Positions 1-8,533 of a stretch of DNA of 43,744 nucleotides are shown here, piece by piece. The translations under genes and the position numbers were made by a program. The stretch is taken from positions 1 through 43,744 of the forward strand of contig DATKAO010000068.1 in assembly GCA_035498015.1 (NCBI GenBank), in the 5' to 3' direction. Position 1 is the first letter of the stretch. Every line of letters starts with the position of its first letter. The notes beneath the pieces are model-generated. The model saw only the letters and a list, made by a program, of their open reading frames with translations. It searched no databases and was not told where the DNA came from. The DNA is from Myxococcota bacterium (GTDB lineage: Bacteria > Myxococcota_A > UBA9160 > SZUA-336).

Positions 1-780
<780 letters not shown>

Positions 781-979
781 GGGCGAGATCTTGGCGTTCC
801 CGGGGGCACCGCTTCAAGTCACTGGCCGGCGCCCGATTTCCCAGCCGGCACGGCCACTTCGCGGACCGCACGGCCGCGGGCCGGGAGTCCGCGCCGCGCG
901 GCGATATGATCCGGGCGAAGGGTGACTGATCGGAACGTGACTCGTCGGCGGTCCGCTTTCGCGCGCTCGGTCCCCCGGG

Positions 980-985
980 TAGAGT
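980..985 (+). promoter_or_regulatory. -10-like hexamer of the META lipoprotein gene
   Basis: TAGAGT ends 6 nt before the ATG at 992, so transcription would start at or next to the start codon. There is no Shine-Dalgarno between them. No clear -35 is visible. Confidence 0.45.
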
Positions 986-991
986 CGCCGG

Positions 992-1429
992 ATGCGCGGC
1001 TCCCGCATCTGGCTCGTGCTCGCCCTGCTCGCGCTCTCCGCTTGCGAGCCGCCCCCGACGGCGCAGAGCCCGCTCGCGCCGGTCCACGACTGGAGGCTCA
1101 CGCGGCTCGGCGAGCGCTCCGACGTGCCGGACGGCCAGAGCGGGCCGGCGCTCACGCTGCTCTTCGACACGGCGAAGGCCCAGGTCTCGGGCTTCGCGGG
1201 CTGCAACCGCTTCGCGGGCGGCTACACGCTGAACGGCGCCCAGCTGAGATTCGGCCCGCTGGCCGTGACCAGGATGGCGTGCGAGAAGGGGATGGAGCTC
1301 GAGGGCGCGTACCTCGCGGCGCTCGCTGCGGCCGACCAGCTGCATCTCTCCGGCGGCGAGCTCGAGCTGGTCGGCCCGGAGGGCGCCAAGACCGCGCTGC
1401 GTTTCCGGCCGCTCCAGCCGCCACCCTGA
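992..1429 (+). CDS. META (HslJ-like) domain lipoprotein
   Basis: A 145-residue protein that begins with a hydrophobic lipoprotein signal (about residues 5-18) ending in the lipobox LSAC, so it is probably exported and acylated at that Cys. The body fits the META/HslJ fold: an opening 'W.L' strand, then FAGCNRFAGGYTL near the middle and 'LAVTRMACEKGMELEGAYLAAL', the usual META core with a Cys pair. HslJ-like proteins are small envelope proteins linked to heat or novobiocin tolerance in E. coli; their biochemistry is poorly defined. The ATG at 992 is chosen because the signal peptide begins there and a -10-like TAGAGT lies 6 nt upstream. It stands alone, divergent from the monooxygenase. Confidence 0.85.
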   Translation: MRGSRIWLVLALLALSACEPPPTAQSPLAPVHDWRLTRLGERSDVPDGQSGPALTLLFDTAKAQVSGFAGCNRFAGGYTLNGAQLRFGPLAVTRMACEKGMELEGAYLAALAAADQLHLSGGELELVGPEGAKTALRFRPLQPPP

Positions 1430-1481
1430 GGCGCGCGACAGACTCGCTCCCGAGTTGCCGAAGCGAGCCCGGAGACTGAAC

Positions 1482-2747
1482 GTGGGAACGCGACTCGCCA
1501 TTCACGGGGGCCCGCCGCTGCGCAGCGCGCCGTGGCCGGTCTGGCCCGAGCACGGCGCGCCGGAGCGCGCCGCCCTCGAGCGCGTGCTCGCGAGCGGCAA
1601 CTGGGGCGGCTTCCCGAGCCCCAACACCGAAGCGCGCGCATTCGCCGAAGAGTTCGCGCGCTTCGCCGGCGCAGCGCACGCGGTGACCTGCGCGAACGGC
1701 ACGTTCTCGCTGATGCTCGCGCTGCAAGCCGCGCGCGTGACTCCCGGCGCCGAGGTGATCACCACGGCCTACACGTTCGTGGGCACGGCGGGCGGGATCC
1801 TGGCGGCGGGCTGCGTGCCTGTGCTGGTCGACATCGACCCCGAGACCTACTGCATCGACCCGGCGGCGGTGGCCGCTGCAGTGACTCCGCGAACCGCGGC
1901 GCTGCTGCCGGTACACCTGGCCTGCACGATGGCCGACATGGACGCGCTGGGCGAGATCACGGCGCGGCACTCACTCCTCTTGGTCGAGGACTGCGCGCAC
2001 GCGCACGGCGCACGCTGGCGCGGCCGCGGTGCGGGCGCGATCGGCGACTTCGGCTCGTTCTCGCTGCAGAGCTCGAAGCTCCTCACCGCTGGCGAAGGCG
2101 GCGTGGTCACCACGAGCGATCCGACCCACGCCTCCCGGCTCGCGTCGCTCGTGAACTGCGGGCGCAAGGAGCCGGGTGCCGACGCCTTCCCCGAGCAGAT
2201 GCTCGGCCACAACCTGCGCATGACCGAGTGGCAGGCCGCGGTGCTGCGCGCCCAGCTCGAGAGACTCCCGGAGCAGAACGCGCGGCGCGAGCGAAACCTG
2301 GTCCGGCTCGAGCGCGCACTGGCGTCGCTGCCGGGACTCACTCCGCTCCGCCGCGACCCGCGGGTCACCGCCCGCGCCGCCTACCAGTTCGTGCTGCGCT
2401 ACGACGCCAGAGCCTTCGCGGGCGTGCCGCGCGACCACGTGATCCTGGCGCTGCGCGCCGAGGGCGTGCCCTGCTCCGGCCGCTTCTACACCCCGCTCGC
2501 CGAAGACCCGCTGTTCGCGCCCGACCCGCTCACCAATCCCGCCGCGCGCCAGGGCGTGCGCTGGGACCCGGCGGCGTTTCCGCGCGCGCATCGGGCCGCC
2601 TTCGAGGAGTCGATCTGGCTGCCGCACGAGCTGTTCCTGGGCGGCGAGCGCGAGGTCGACGACGTGGCCGAGGCCTGCGCGCGCATCCAGCGCCACGCGG
2701 CCGAGCTGCGCGCGCGCCCGCCGCAAGGCCCGGTCAGTCGCCGCTAG
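1482..2747 (+). CDS. DegT/DnrJ/EryC1/StrS family PLP aminotransferase
   Basis: A 421-residue fold-type I aminotransferase of the sugar/cyclitol family. Visible features with the chosen start: substrate loop TAYTFVGTAGG at about 95-105, cofactor Asp in VEDCAHAHGA (D170), and the PLP lysine in SLQSSKLLTAGEGG (K199). The family moves an amino group, normally from Glu or Gln, onto a keto-sugar or keto-cyclitol. There is no sugar-nucleotide dehydratase, epimerase or glycosyltransferase nearby, so the substrate is open. The GTG at 1482 is preferred over the in-frame TTG at 1455: GGAG lies at 1471-1474, 7 nt before it, and family proteins usually begin close to a 'LAIxGGxP' stretch as here. Confidence 0.9.
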   Translation: MGTRLAIHGGPPLRSAPWPVWPEHGAPERAALERVLASGNWGGFPSPNTEARAFAEEFARFAGAAHAVTCANGTFSLMLALQAARVTPGAEVITTAYTFVGTAGGILAAGCVPVLVDIDPETYCIDPAAVAAAVTPRTAALLPVHLACTMADMDALGEITARHSLLLVEDCAHAHGARWRGRGAGAIGDFGSFSLQSSKLLTAGEGGVVTTSDPTHASRLASLVNCGRKEPGADAFPEQMLGHNLRMTEWQAAVLRAQLERLPEQNARRERNLVRLERALASLPGLTPLRRDPRVTARAAYQFVLRYDARAFAGVPRDHVILALRAEGVPCSGRFYTPLAEDPLFAPDPLTNPAARQGVRWDPAAFPRAHRAAFEESIWLPHELFLGGEREVDDVAEACARIQRHAAELRARPPQGPVSRR

Positions 2748-2762
2748 TGCCGGCGCTTCGGG

Positions 2763-2768
2763 TAGAGT
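2763..2768 (+). promoter_or_regulatory. -10-like hexamer of the APH-fold kinase gene
   Basis: TAGAGT lies 8 nt before the ATG at 2777, in the 29-bp gap after the aminotransferase. No Shine-Dalgarno is present, which fits a leaderless or very short-leader transcript. Confidence 0.4.
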
Positions 2769-2776
2769 GAGCGCCC

Positions 2777-3781
2777 ATGGAGCTGCCCGAGCTCGAGCAG
2801 AGACTGGTCCCTTTCGCCCGCGCGAAGTACGCCGACCCGGCGGCCGAGGTGTTCGCCGTGCACAAGATGCCCGGTCACGCGGGCTTCTCGTACGGCTTCT
2901 CGGTGCGCTCGCGCGGCGCGGCCGAGAGCTGGTTCCTGCGCCTGCCGCCGCCGAACGTGCAGTGGAAGGGCACGGCCGACGTGCTGCGGCAGGTGAGCGC
3001 ACTGCGCGCGCTCGACGGCGGCCCGGTGCCGCACTGCTCGGTGCGCTGGGCCGGCGAGGAGCTCGAGTTCTTCGGCCGGCCCTACTTCGTGGTGCAAAAG
3101 CTCGAGGGCGACGTGCTGATGCTGGGGCCCGGCGAGTGGGCCGAGCCGTTCCCGCTGGCCAAGCGGCGCGAGATGGCCGCGGCCGCGATGACTGCGCTGG
3201 CGCAGATCCACCGCGTGGACTGGCGCGCGAAATGCGGGTATCTCGGCGATCCGATCGCGTTCGAGGACGACGTGACTCGCTGGGACCGCTTCGTGGAGCG
3301 CGCGGCCGAGCCCGAGTCGATGGCGCTCGTGCCCGAGGTGCGCGCGAAGCTCCTGGCCTCGCTGCCGCACGGCGCGCCGATCGGCCTGTTCCACGGTGAC
3401 TACAACTGGCGCAACACCTTCTGGTCGAGGGAAGGCACGCTCCTGGCGGTGATCGACTGGGAGCTGTGCGGGATCGGCGCCACGCTGAACGACGTGGGCT
3501 GGGTCGCGACCTTCAACGACCCCGACGCCTGGGCGAAGGGCGGCGCAGTGACTCCCATGCTGCTGCCCGCCGACGAGCTGGTCGAGCTGTACCAGCGCGC
3601 CTGGGGCGAGGAGCTCGCCAGCGTGGACTGGTTCCGCGCGCTCGCCGCCTACAAGTTCGCGATCATCACCGGCCTGAACCTCGGCCTGCACCGGCGCGGC
3701 AAGCGCCACGACCCGCTGTGGGAGGTCACCGGCAAGTCGATCGTGCCGCTGCTCGAGCGCGCGCGCTCACTGCTGGGCTGA
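2777..3781 (+). CDS. APH-fold (aminoglycoside phosphotransferase family) kinase-like protein
   Basis: A 334-residue protein with the APH/choline-kinase fold. The catalytic loop HGDYNWRN sits at about residues 206-213 (Brenner motif HGDxxxxN) and the metal-binding Asp in VIDWE at about 227. The N-lobe opens 'MPGHAGFSYGFSV', standing in for the glycine loop. Length and the 'HGDYNWRN...VIDWE' pattern fit the APH subfamily often found beside acyl-CoA dehydrogenases in environmental bacteria (ACAD10/11-like), which act on small hydroxylated metabolites, rather than drug-resistance enzymes. No acyl-CoA dehydrogenase is adjacent. The substrate is unknown. The gene ends 1 bp short of the convergent TPR gene. 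Confidence 0.85.
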   Translation: MELPELEQRLVPFARAKYADPAAEVFAVHKMPGHAGFSYGFSVRSRGAAESWFLRLPPPNVQWKGTADVLRQVSALRALDGGPVPHCSVRWAGEELEFFGRPYFVVQKLEGDVLMLGPGEWAEPFPLAKRREMAAAAMTALAQIHRVDWRAKCGYLGDPIAFEDDVTRWDRFVERAAEPESMALVPEVRAKLLASLPHGAPIGLFHGDYNWRNTFWSREGTLLAVIDWELCGIGATLNDVGWVATFNDPDAWAKGGAVTPMLLPADELVELYQRAWGEELASVDWFRALAAYKFAIITGLNLGLHRRGKRHDPLWEVTGKSIVPLLERARSLLG

Positions 3782-3782
3782 C

Positions 3783-4715
3783 TCAGAGGCGGCGCGCCTT
3801 CTCGTCGGCCCTGAGCTGCCGGTGCAGCGCCAACAGCTCGGGGTCGGTCCTGCGCAGCTTGAAGCGGAGCTGGAGCTTCCTGGCCCAGATCACGAGCATG
3901 GTCCCGCCGGTGACTGCCGCCACCGCCGTGAGGACTCGCTCGAGGTCGTCGGAAGCCGGATTCATCCCATCGACGTGCGGGGTCGTGAGTCGGGAGAATG
4001 CGGACCACAGCACCCAGAGCGCGGCCAGGGCGCCCGCGGCCTTGCCGAGGCGCTGATCGAGCAGGGCCTGCAGATTCTGCTTGGCGAGGCCGTGGGTCGG
4101 ATCGAGTCGGATCGCAGAGCGGTACACCTGCGTCGCCTCGTCGGCCTTGCCCTGACGCTGCAGCGCCACCGCCAGGTTGTTCAGCGCGTGCGGGTCGGCG
4201 GGGTCGAGCGCGAGTGACTTGCGGTACTCCTGCTCCGCCGCCGGGTAGCGCTCCAGCGCGAGACAGACATCGCCGCTCACGCTCCATACGTCGGGGTTCG
4301 CGGGGGAGAGCTGCGCCGCGACGTCGACCGCTGCGCGCGCCCGACCGTAGTCACGGAGCTTCAGCGCTGCGATCGCCAGCATGAGGTGCTCCCAGGCCGA
4401 GCTGGGAGACAGTCTCACCGCCTCTTCGGCGGCGGCCAGCGCGTTCAGGTGATCGCCGAGCGCGCCCAGGACCTCCGACTTCCTGGCATACGGCGCCGAC
4501 CACTCCGGCGCCCGCGCACTCGCCGCTTCGAGCGCGCGCAGCGCCTGGTGATTCCGGCCGAGGCCGGCGAGCGCTCGGGCCAGCGCATAGTGACTCGCGG
4601 CGCGCGCCGGATCGGCGGCGATCGCGCGGCCGGCGTGGTCCAACGCCTCCTCGAAGCGCCGGAGAGCGAGCGCCGCGTGCGCCCGCGCCAGGCTCTCGTC
4701 GGCCGCCCGAGTCAC
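3783..4715 (-). CDS. TPR/transmembrane protein, paralogue 3 of 3
   Basis: A 310-residue protein, last of three tandem paralogues. Residues from about 10 to 210 are degenerate TPR units: 'ALALRRFEEALDHAGRAIAADP', 'ALAGLGRNHQALRALE', 'AEQEYRKSLALDP', then a well-conserved 'NNLAVALQRQGKADEA' unit. Two hydrophobic segments follow, about residues 225-245 and 262-283, then a charged tail ending ADEKARRL. The same tail signature ('DPEL..L...L.AD..A.RL') ends all three paralogues. Its GTG start overlaps the stop of paralogue 2 by 4 nt (GTGA, 4712-4715), so translation is probably coupled. The likely layout is a TPR scaffold facing the cytoplasm, held by a C-terminal hairpin. Function unknown. Confidence 0.85.
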   Translation of the reverse strand: MTRAADESLARAHAALALRRFEEALDHAGRAIAADPARAASHYALARALAGLGRNHQALRALEAASARAPEWSAPYARKSEVLGALGDHLNALAAAEEAVRLSPSSAWEHLMLAIAALKLRDYGRARAAVDVAAQLSPANPDVWSVSGDVCLALERYPAAEQEYRKSLALDPADPHALNNLAVALQRQGKADEATQVYRSAIRLDPTHGLAKQNLQALLDQRLGKAAGALAALWVLWSAFSRLTTPHVDGMNPASDDLERVLTAVAAVTGGTMLVIWARKLQLRFKLRRTDPELLALHRQLRADEKARRL

Positions 4716-5587
4716 AGCCGTCCCGCCTTGTGGTCTGCGTCGAGGCGCTTCTGCAGCTCGCGCAGCTCGGGGTCACGCGAGCTGACTCGCGGCGGGCGGA
4801 ACAGGCGCGCCACCCCGTATGCCAGGAGCGCGAGCGCGGCCGTGCCCCCGAGCGCCGCCAGGATCGCGCCGCCCGCCGCACCCAGGTAGAGCGCGATCCA
4901 TGCCAGGAAGAAGAGCCCGCCGGTGCTGACCTTGGCCGATTTCGTGCGCAGCACGCTGCGCAGGTTTCGCTTCGCGACCCGGAGCGTCGGATCCGCACGG
5001 ATGGCAGCCCGATACGTGTCGAGCGCCTCGTCGGTCTTGCCCTGCCGGTTGAGCACGAGCGCCAGGTTGTTGAGCGCCGCGCCGTCGGCGGCCGAGATCG
5101 CGAGTGACTGGCGGTAGTGCTTCTCCGCGAGGACGTTCTGCTTCTGCGCCAGGTAGACGTCCCCGGCGAGCCGCTGGATCCAGGCGTCTTGGGGAGCGAG
5201 CTCGAGCGCGCGTTCGCACTCCGAGCGGGCGCGCAGAGACTCGCCGACCTTCTGCGCCGAGAGCGCCACCGCGATGTGCGCCGCGGCGGAGTGGGGTCCG
5301 AGGCGCACCGCTTCCTCCGCGGCAGCGAGGGCTTTGCGCGGCCAGCCGAGGCTGCGCTCGATGTCGGAGCGCAGCACGTGGGGCAGGAACCATTCGGGCC
5401 GTTTCGCGCTCGCGGTGCCGAGCGCCTCGAGCGCAGCGGTATTGCGCTCGAGGCCCCAGAGACCCCGCGCGAGCGCGTAGTAGCCGTTGGCGTCGTTGGG
5501 GTTGGCGGCGATCGCCAGCCCCGCCTCGCGCACGGCGTCGTCCCAGCGCCGCAGCTCGATCGCCGCGTTGGCGCGCGCGAGACTCAC
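4712..5587 (-). CDS. TPR/transmembrane protein, paralogue 2 of 3
   Basis: A 291-residue middle paralogue, with the same architecture as its neighbours. TPR helices cover about the first 200 residues (for example 'AIELRRWDDAVREAGLAIAANP', 'ARSECERALELAPQD', 'NNLALVLNRQGKTDEALDTY'). One or two hydrophobic segments follow at about 225-262, rich in Ala, Gly and Leu, then a polar tail ending ADHKAGRL. Both ends overlap neighbours by GTGA: its GTG start with the stop of paralogue 1 (5584-5587) and its stop with the start of paralogue 3 (4712-4715). Sequence drift between the copies points to old duplication rather than recent copying. No enzymatic motif is visible. Confidence 0.85.
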   Translation of the reverse strand: MSLARANAAIELRRWDDAVREAGLAIAANPNDANGYYALARGLWGLERNTAALEALGTASAKRPEWFLPHVLRSDIERSLGWPRKALAAAEEAVRLGPHSAAAHIAVALSAQKVGESLRARSECERALELAPQDAWIQRLAGDVYLAQKQNVLAEKHYRQSLAISAADGAALNNLALVLNRQGKTDEALDTYRAAIRADPTLRVAKRNLRSVLRTKSAKVSTGGLFFLAWIALYLGAAGGAILAALGGTAALALLAYGVARLFRPPRVSSRDPELRELQKRLDADHKAGRL

Positions 5588-6507
5588 AGCCTTCCCGCGT
5601 GGTGGTCCGCTTCGAGGCGCTCGTGCAGTGAGCGCAGGTCCGGGTCGAGCTCACTCAGCCGTCGCCGGTACTCGCTCTTCACTCCCAGCACCCCGAGCGC
5701 CACGAAGGCCAGGCCGCAGAGCATGAACAGAAACATCACGTCGCCGCCCGACGTCTGCGCGTTCTCGGGCAGGCTCGAGCCCACATGGCCGAGCTGCAAG
5801 ACGAGCCACATCACGACGCCGATGCCGCCGATGCCCGCCTTCCCGAGCTTCTTGCCGAGCAGGTTGCGCAGGTTCCGCTTCACGACGTGCAGATTCGGGT
5901 CGGCGTTCACGGCCGCTCGGAACGCGTCGAGCGCCTCATCGGCCTTGCCTTGTCTCTGCAGGGCGAGCGCGAGATTGTTGAGCGCAAGCGCGTCGCCGGC
6001 GTCGAGCTCGAGCGAGCGGCGGTACTGACTCTCGGCCTGGGCGTTGGCGTGCTGTGCGAGAAACACGTCGCCGGCACAGCGCTGCAGCGGCGCGCTGCGC
6101 GGTGCGAGCGCCAGCGCGCGCCCCGACTCCCCACGCGCGCGCGCCGCGTCGCCGAGCTTCTGCGCGGACAAGGCGACGGCCATGTGCGCGGTGGCAGAGT
6201 GGGGATCGAGACGCAGCGCCTCTTCGGCGGCCGCGAGCGCCTGGCGATACGAGCCCGCGAAGCGCAGCACGTCGGAACGGAGCACGTGAGGAGGGGACCA
6301 GGTCGGTGACTTCGCGCACGCGGTCTCGAGCGCGTGCAGCGCCTCTTCTTCGCGCCCGAGCTCCAACAGCGCCCGGCCCAGGAAGTAATGGCCGCTCGGG
6401 CCCTCGGGATCCTCGCCGATCGCGCGCAGCGCCTCGTGGACCGCCTCCTGCCAGCGGCCGAGCTCGAGCGCCGCCTGCGCGCGCGCGAGGCTCGACGCTT
6501 CACTCAC
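5584..6507 (-). CDS. TPR/transmembrane protein, paralogue 1 of 3
   Basis: A 307-residue protein from a GTG at 6507. That start overlaps the AAA+ stop codon as GTGA (6504-6507), so I prefer it to the much longer open frame that runs back through the ATPase. TPR units ('ALELGRWQEAVHEALRAIGEDP', 'LGRALLELGREEEALHALE', 'NNLALALQRQGKADEALDAF') fill about residues 8-210. Two membrane segments follow, near 222-242 and 256-280, then a tail ending ADHHAGRL. The immediate coupling to the ATPase suggests that the TPR proteins are its adaptors or membrane dock. That partnership is inference from gene order. Confidence 0.85.
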   Translation of the reverse strand: MSEASSLARAQAALELGRWQEAVHEALRAIGEDPEGPSGHYFLGRALLELGREEEALHALETACAKSPTWSPPHVLRSDVLRFAGSYRQALAAAEEALRLDPHSATAHMAVALSAQKLGDAARARGESGRALALAPRSAPLQRCAGDVFLAQHANAQAESQYRRSLELDAGDALALNNLALALQRQGKADEALDAFRAAVNADPNLHVVKRNLRNLLGKKLGKAGIGGIGVVMWLVLQLGHVGSSLPENAQTSGGDVMFLFMLCGLAFVALGVLGVKSEYRRRLSELDPDLRSLHERLEADHHAGRL

Positions 6508-7700
6508 ACCAGGCCTCGCGCGCGCAGGTGCGCGAGCAGGTCGTCGTACACGCCGCCCTCGTTGGCGTACACCGCGTAGTTGCGCGCGGTGTCGAGCCAG
6601 GGGCGGATCGAAGGGCGCGCGTCGCGCAGCGCGGCCGCGAGCAGCTTGTCGTCGATCGGCTGCACGGCGCCGGCGTCGACCGTGCGCTCGAAGGCGAGCT
6701 CGGAGGCGGCGTTCACCAGCGCCTCGAGGTCGGCGCCCGAGAAGCCCTCGGTATCTCGCGCCACGCGTCCGAGGTCGGGTGCACCGGGCCGGCCCTCCAT
6801 CTTGAGTGACAGGATGCGCAGACGCGCGGGCAGGTCGGGCGGCGGCACGAACACCATGCGGTCGAAGCGCCCGGGGCGGCGCACCGCGGTGTCGACGTCC
6901 CAGGGATGGTTGGTCGCGCCCAGCACGAACACGTCGCGGTTGCGGCCGTCGACGCCGTCGAGCTCGGCGAGGAACTGATTCACCACGTTGCGGCCCGCGG
7001 AGTGCTTGAGCTGCGTGCGGCGCTGGCCCAGCGCATCGACCTCGTCGAAGAACAGCACCATGGGCGCCTGCCGGCGCGCGGTCTCGAACAGCTCGTGGAG
7101 CTTGCGCTCGCTCTCGCCGAGCCACATGTCGAGCACGTCGGAGAGACCGATCGACTGGAAGCGCGCGCCGAGCTCGCCTGCCAGAGCGCGCGCGATGAAC
7201 GTCTTCCCGCAGCCGGGCGGGCCGTACAGCAACAGGCCCCCGCGCAGGCTCTTGCCGAACTGCGCGAACAGCTCGGGCTTCTGCAGCGGCAGCAGGAACG
7301 AACGAGTCAGGCGCTGCTTCACGTCGTCGAGACCGCCCACGTCGGCGAAGGTGACTCGCGCCTCCGCCGCCTCGGCCACGTCCTCCTCGCTGACCAGGCG
7401 CAGGCGGCCGCGCGCCGGGGCCGGAGCCTGCGGCTCTCGAGCCTGCGCGCCCTGACCCTGCGCCGGCACCTGCTCCGGGTCAGCGTGAGCCGCTTCGTGG
7501 GCGCGCCGCGCCATCTCCTGCAGGTCGCGGCTCGCCGGGTCGAGCGTGAGGCCGAGCCCGGCCTCCTGGAGCGCCTCCTGCGGCGCTCCCAGCTCGAGGC
7601 AGCGGCGCGCCAGCGCGAGCCGGAGCTCGGGGCTGTCTTTCACGGCTGCGGCCGCGCGCAGGGCCGCGACCACGGGATCGCTGGACATGGAGGAGGACAT
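6504..7700 (-). CDS. Single-domain AAA+ ATPase with an N-terminal TPR-like region
   Basis: A 398-residue soluble ATPase. With the start at 7700: a TPR-like helix pair at about 24-70 (LELGAPQEALQEA...DP, resembling the first repeat of the downstream proteins), a Pro/Ala/Gln linker at 75-98, then one classical AAA domain with FADVGGLDDVK (118-128), Walker A GPPGCGKT (160-167), Walker B LFFDEVDALG (216-225), sensor-1 in GATNHPWD (N264) and the arginine-finger region RRPGRFDR (274-281). It resembles Cdc48/FtsH-class AAA domains but has no protease domain. No membrane segment is visible. The start could also be the ATG at 7688; neither has a Shine-Dalgarno. TAAGTT at 7714-7719 is a possible -10. 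It heads the operon with three TPR/membrane genes. Confidence 0.88.
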   Translation of the reverse strand: MSSSMSSDPVVAALRAAAAVKDSPELRLALARRCLELGAPQEALQEAGLGLTLDPASRDLQEMARRAHEAAHADPEQVPAQGQGAQAREPQAPAPARGRLRLVSEEDVAEAAEARVTFADVGGLDDVKQRLTRSFLLPLQKPELFAQFGKSLRGGLLLYGPPGCGKTFIARALAGELGARFQSIGLSDVLDMWLGESERKLHELFETARRQAPMVLFFDEVDALGQRRTQLKHSAGRNVVNQFLAELDGVDGRNRDVFVLGATNHPWDVDTAVRRPGRFDRMVFVPPPDLPARLRILSLKMEGRPGAPDLGRVARDTEGFSGADLEALVNAASELAFERTVDAGAVQPIDDKLLAAALRDARPSIRPWLDTARNYAVYANEGGVYDDLLAHLRARGLV

Positions 7701-7783
7701 CGGTCGCCAGAGCAACTTACAACACCCCCCCGCATGACTCACTGCAGCCGCGCTTGCGGCACGGCCTTCCGTTTCGTGGTGGA

Positions 7784-7803
7784 GTGCAACATATCGACTG
7801 CAC
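7784..7803. promoter_or_regulatory. Candidate operator, inverted repeat GTGCA-N10-TGCAC
   Basis: Perfect 5-bp arms separated by 10 bp in the divergent region between the AAA+ gene and the TetR gene. Position and symmetry fit a TetR-family operator, but five base pairs can arise by chance. Confidence 0.3.
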
Positions 7804-7828
7804 TGGCTTTTTCGCCTCGATTTCGAAC

Positions 7829-7857
7829 TTGCATTCGGTTTTCGGCTGACGTAGGCT
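7829..7857 (+). promoter_or_regulatory. Promoter of the TetR/diiron operon
   Basis: TTGCAT (7829-7834), a 17-bp spacer and TAGGCT (7852-7857), followed 10 nt later by the ATG at 7868. The region around it is locally A+T-richer than the flanks. The short leader has no Shine-Dalgarno. Confidence 0.45.
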
Positions 7858-7867
7858 GCGCGGCGAG

Positions 7868-8533
7868 ATGGCCCGTACTCCCCGCTCGGTCCCGAAGTCG
7901 GTCGTCGTGCTTGCGCGCGCCCGCACCCAGGCGCGCGGCGTGGCGACCCGCCGGCGCGTGCTGCAGGCCGCCGAGTCACTCTTCGCGCGGCGCGGCTACG
8001 AAGCCACCAGCATGGCCGACGTGGCCGAGCGCGCCTCGGTGGGCGTGGGCACGCTCTACCACCACTTCCCCGACAAGCGCGCGCTCCTGCTGGCGCTGAT
8101 CGACGACTGGGGCGACCGCGAGCTGGCCCATGGCCGCAACCGCCACGACGCCGACCGCCTGATCGGCGCCGGCGCGCGCGCCGCGTTCGGCGACGACCTG
8201 CGCGCGAGCTACGAGAGACTCTGCCGCGAGGGCGGCTTCTATCTCGTGCTGCTCGAGCTGGCCGAGCGCGACTCCGACGCGCGCCAGCGCCTGAACCGCA
8301 TCAACCAGGTGGCGGACGAGAGACTGCGCGACCTCCTGGCGCTGGGTCAGAAGCGCGGCGTGATTCGCGCCGAGATCGACCCGCTCGCCGCCTCGGTGCT
8401 GGTGCGCCGCTCGATCGAGGCGGCCGCGACCGAAGTGTTCGTGCACCGCATGACCGATCCCGCCCCCGAGCGGATGCTCGAGGGACTCACCGACATGATC
8501 TGCCGCTACATCTTCACCGAGGAGACCCGCTGA
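7868..8533 (+). CDS. TetR/AcrR family transcriptional regulator
   Basis: A 221-residue regulator. A TetR helix-turn-helix lies at about residues 25-70: 'ATRRRVLQAAESLFARRGYEATSM', 'ADVAERASVGVGTLYHHFPDKRALL'. The C-terminal half is a helical ligand domain with no recognisable ligand signature. The stop overlaps the next start as TGATG (8531-8535), so it is co-transcribed with the diiron gene and probably controls that operon and itself. A GTGCA-N10-TGCAC inverted repeat at 7784-7803 is a possible binding site. Ligand unknown. Confidence 0.9.
   Translation: MARTPRSVPKSVVVLARARTQARGVATRRRVLQAAESLFARRGYEATSMADVAERASVGVGTLYHHFPDKRALLLALIDDWGDRELAHGRNRHDADRLIGAGARAAFGDDLRASYERLCREGGFYLVLLELAERDSDARQRLNRINQVADERLRDLLALGQKRGVIRAEIDPLAASVLVRRSIEAAATEVFVHRMTDPAPERMLEGLTDMICRYIFTEETR

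Noticed and set aside
2777-3781. Aminoglycoside resistance gene
   Set aside because: The APH fold is shared by many metabolic kinases, and the motif pattern and setting fit those better. Nothing mobile is nearby.
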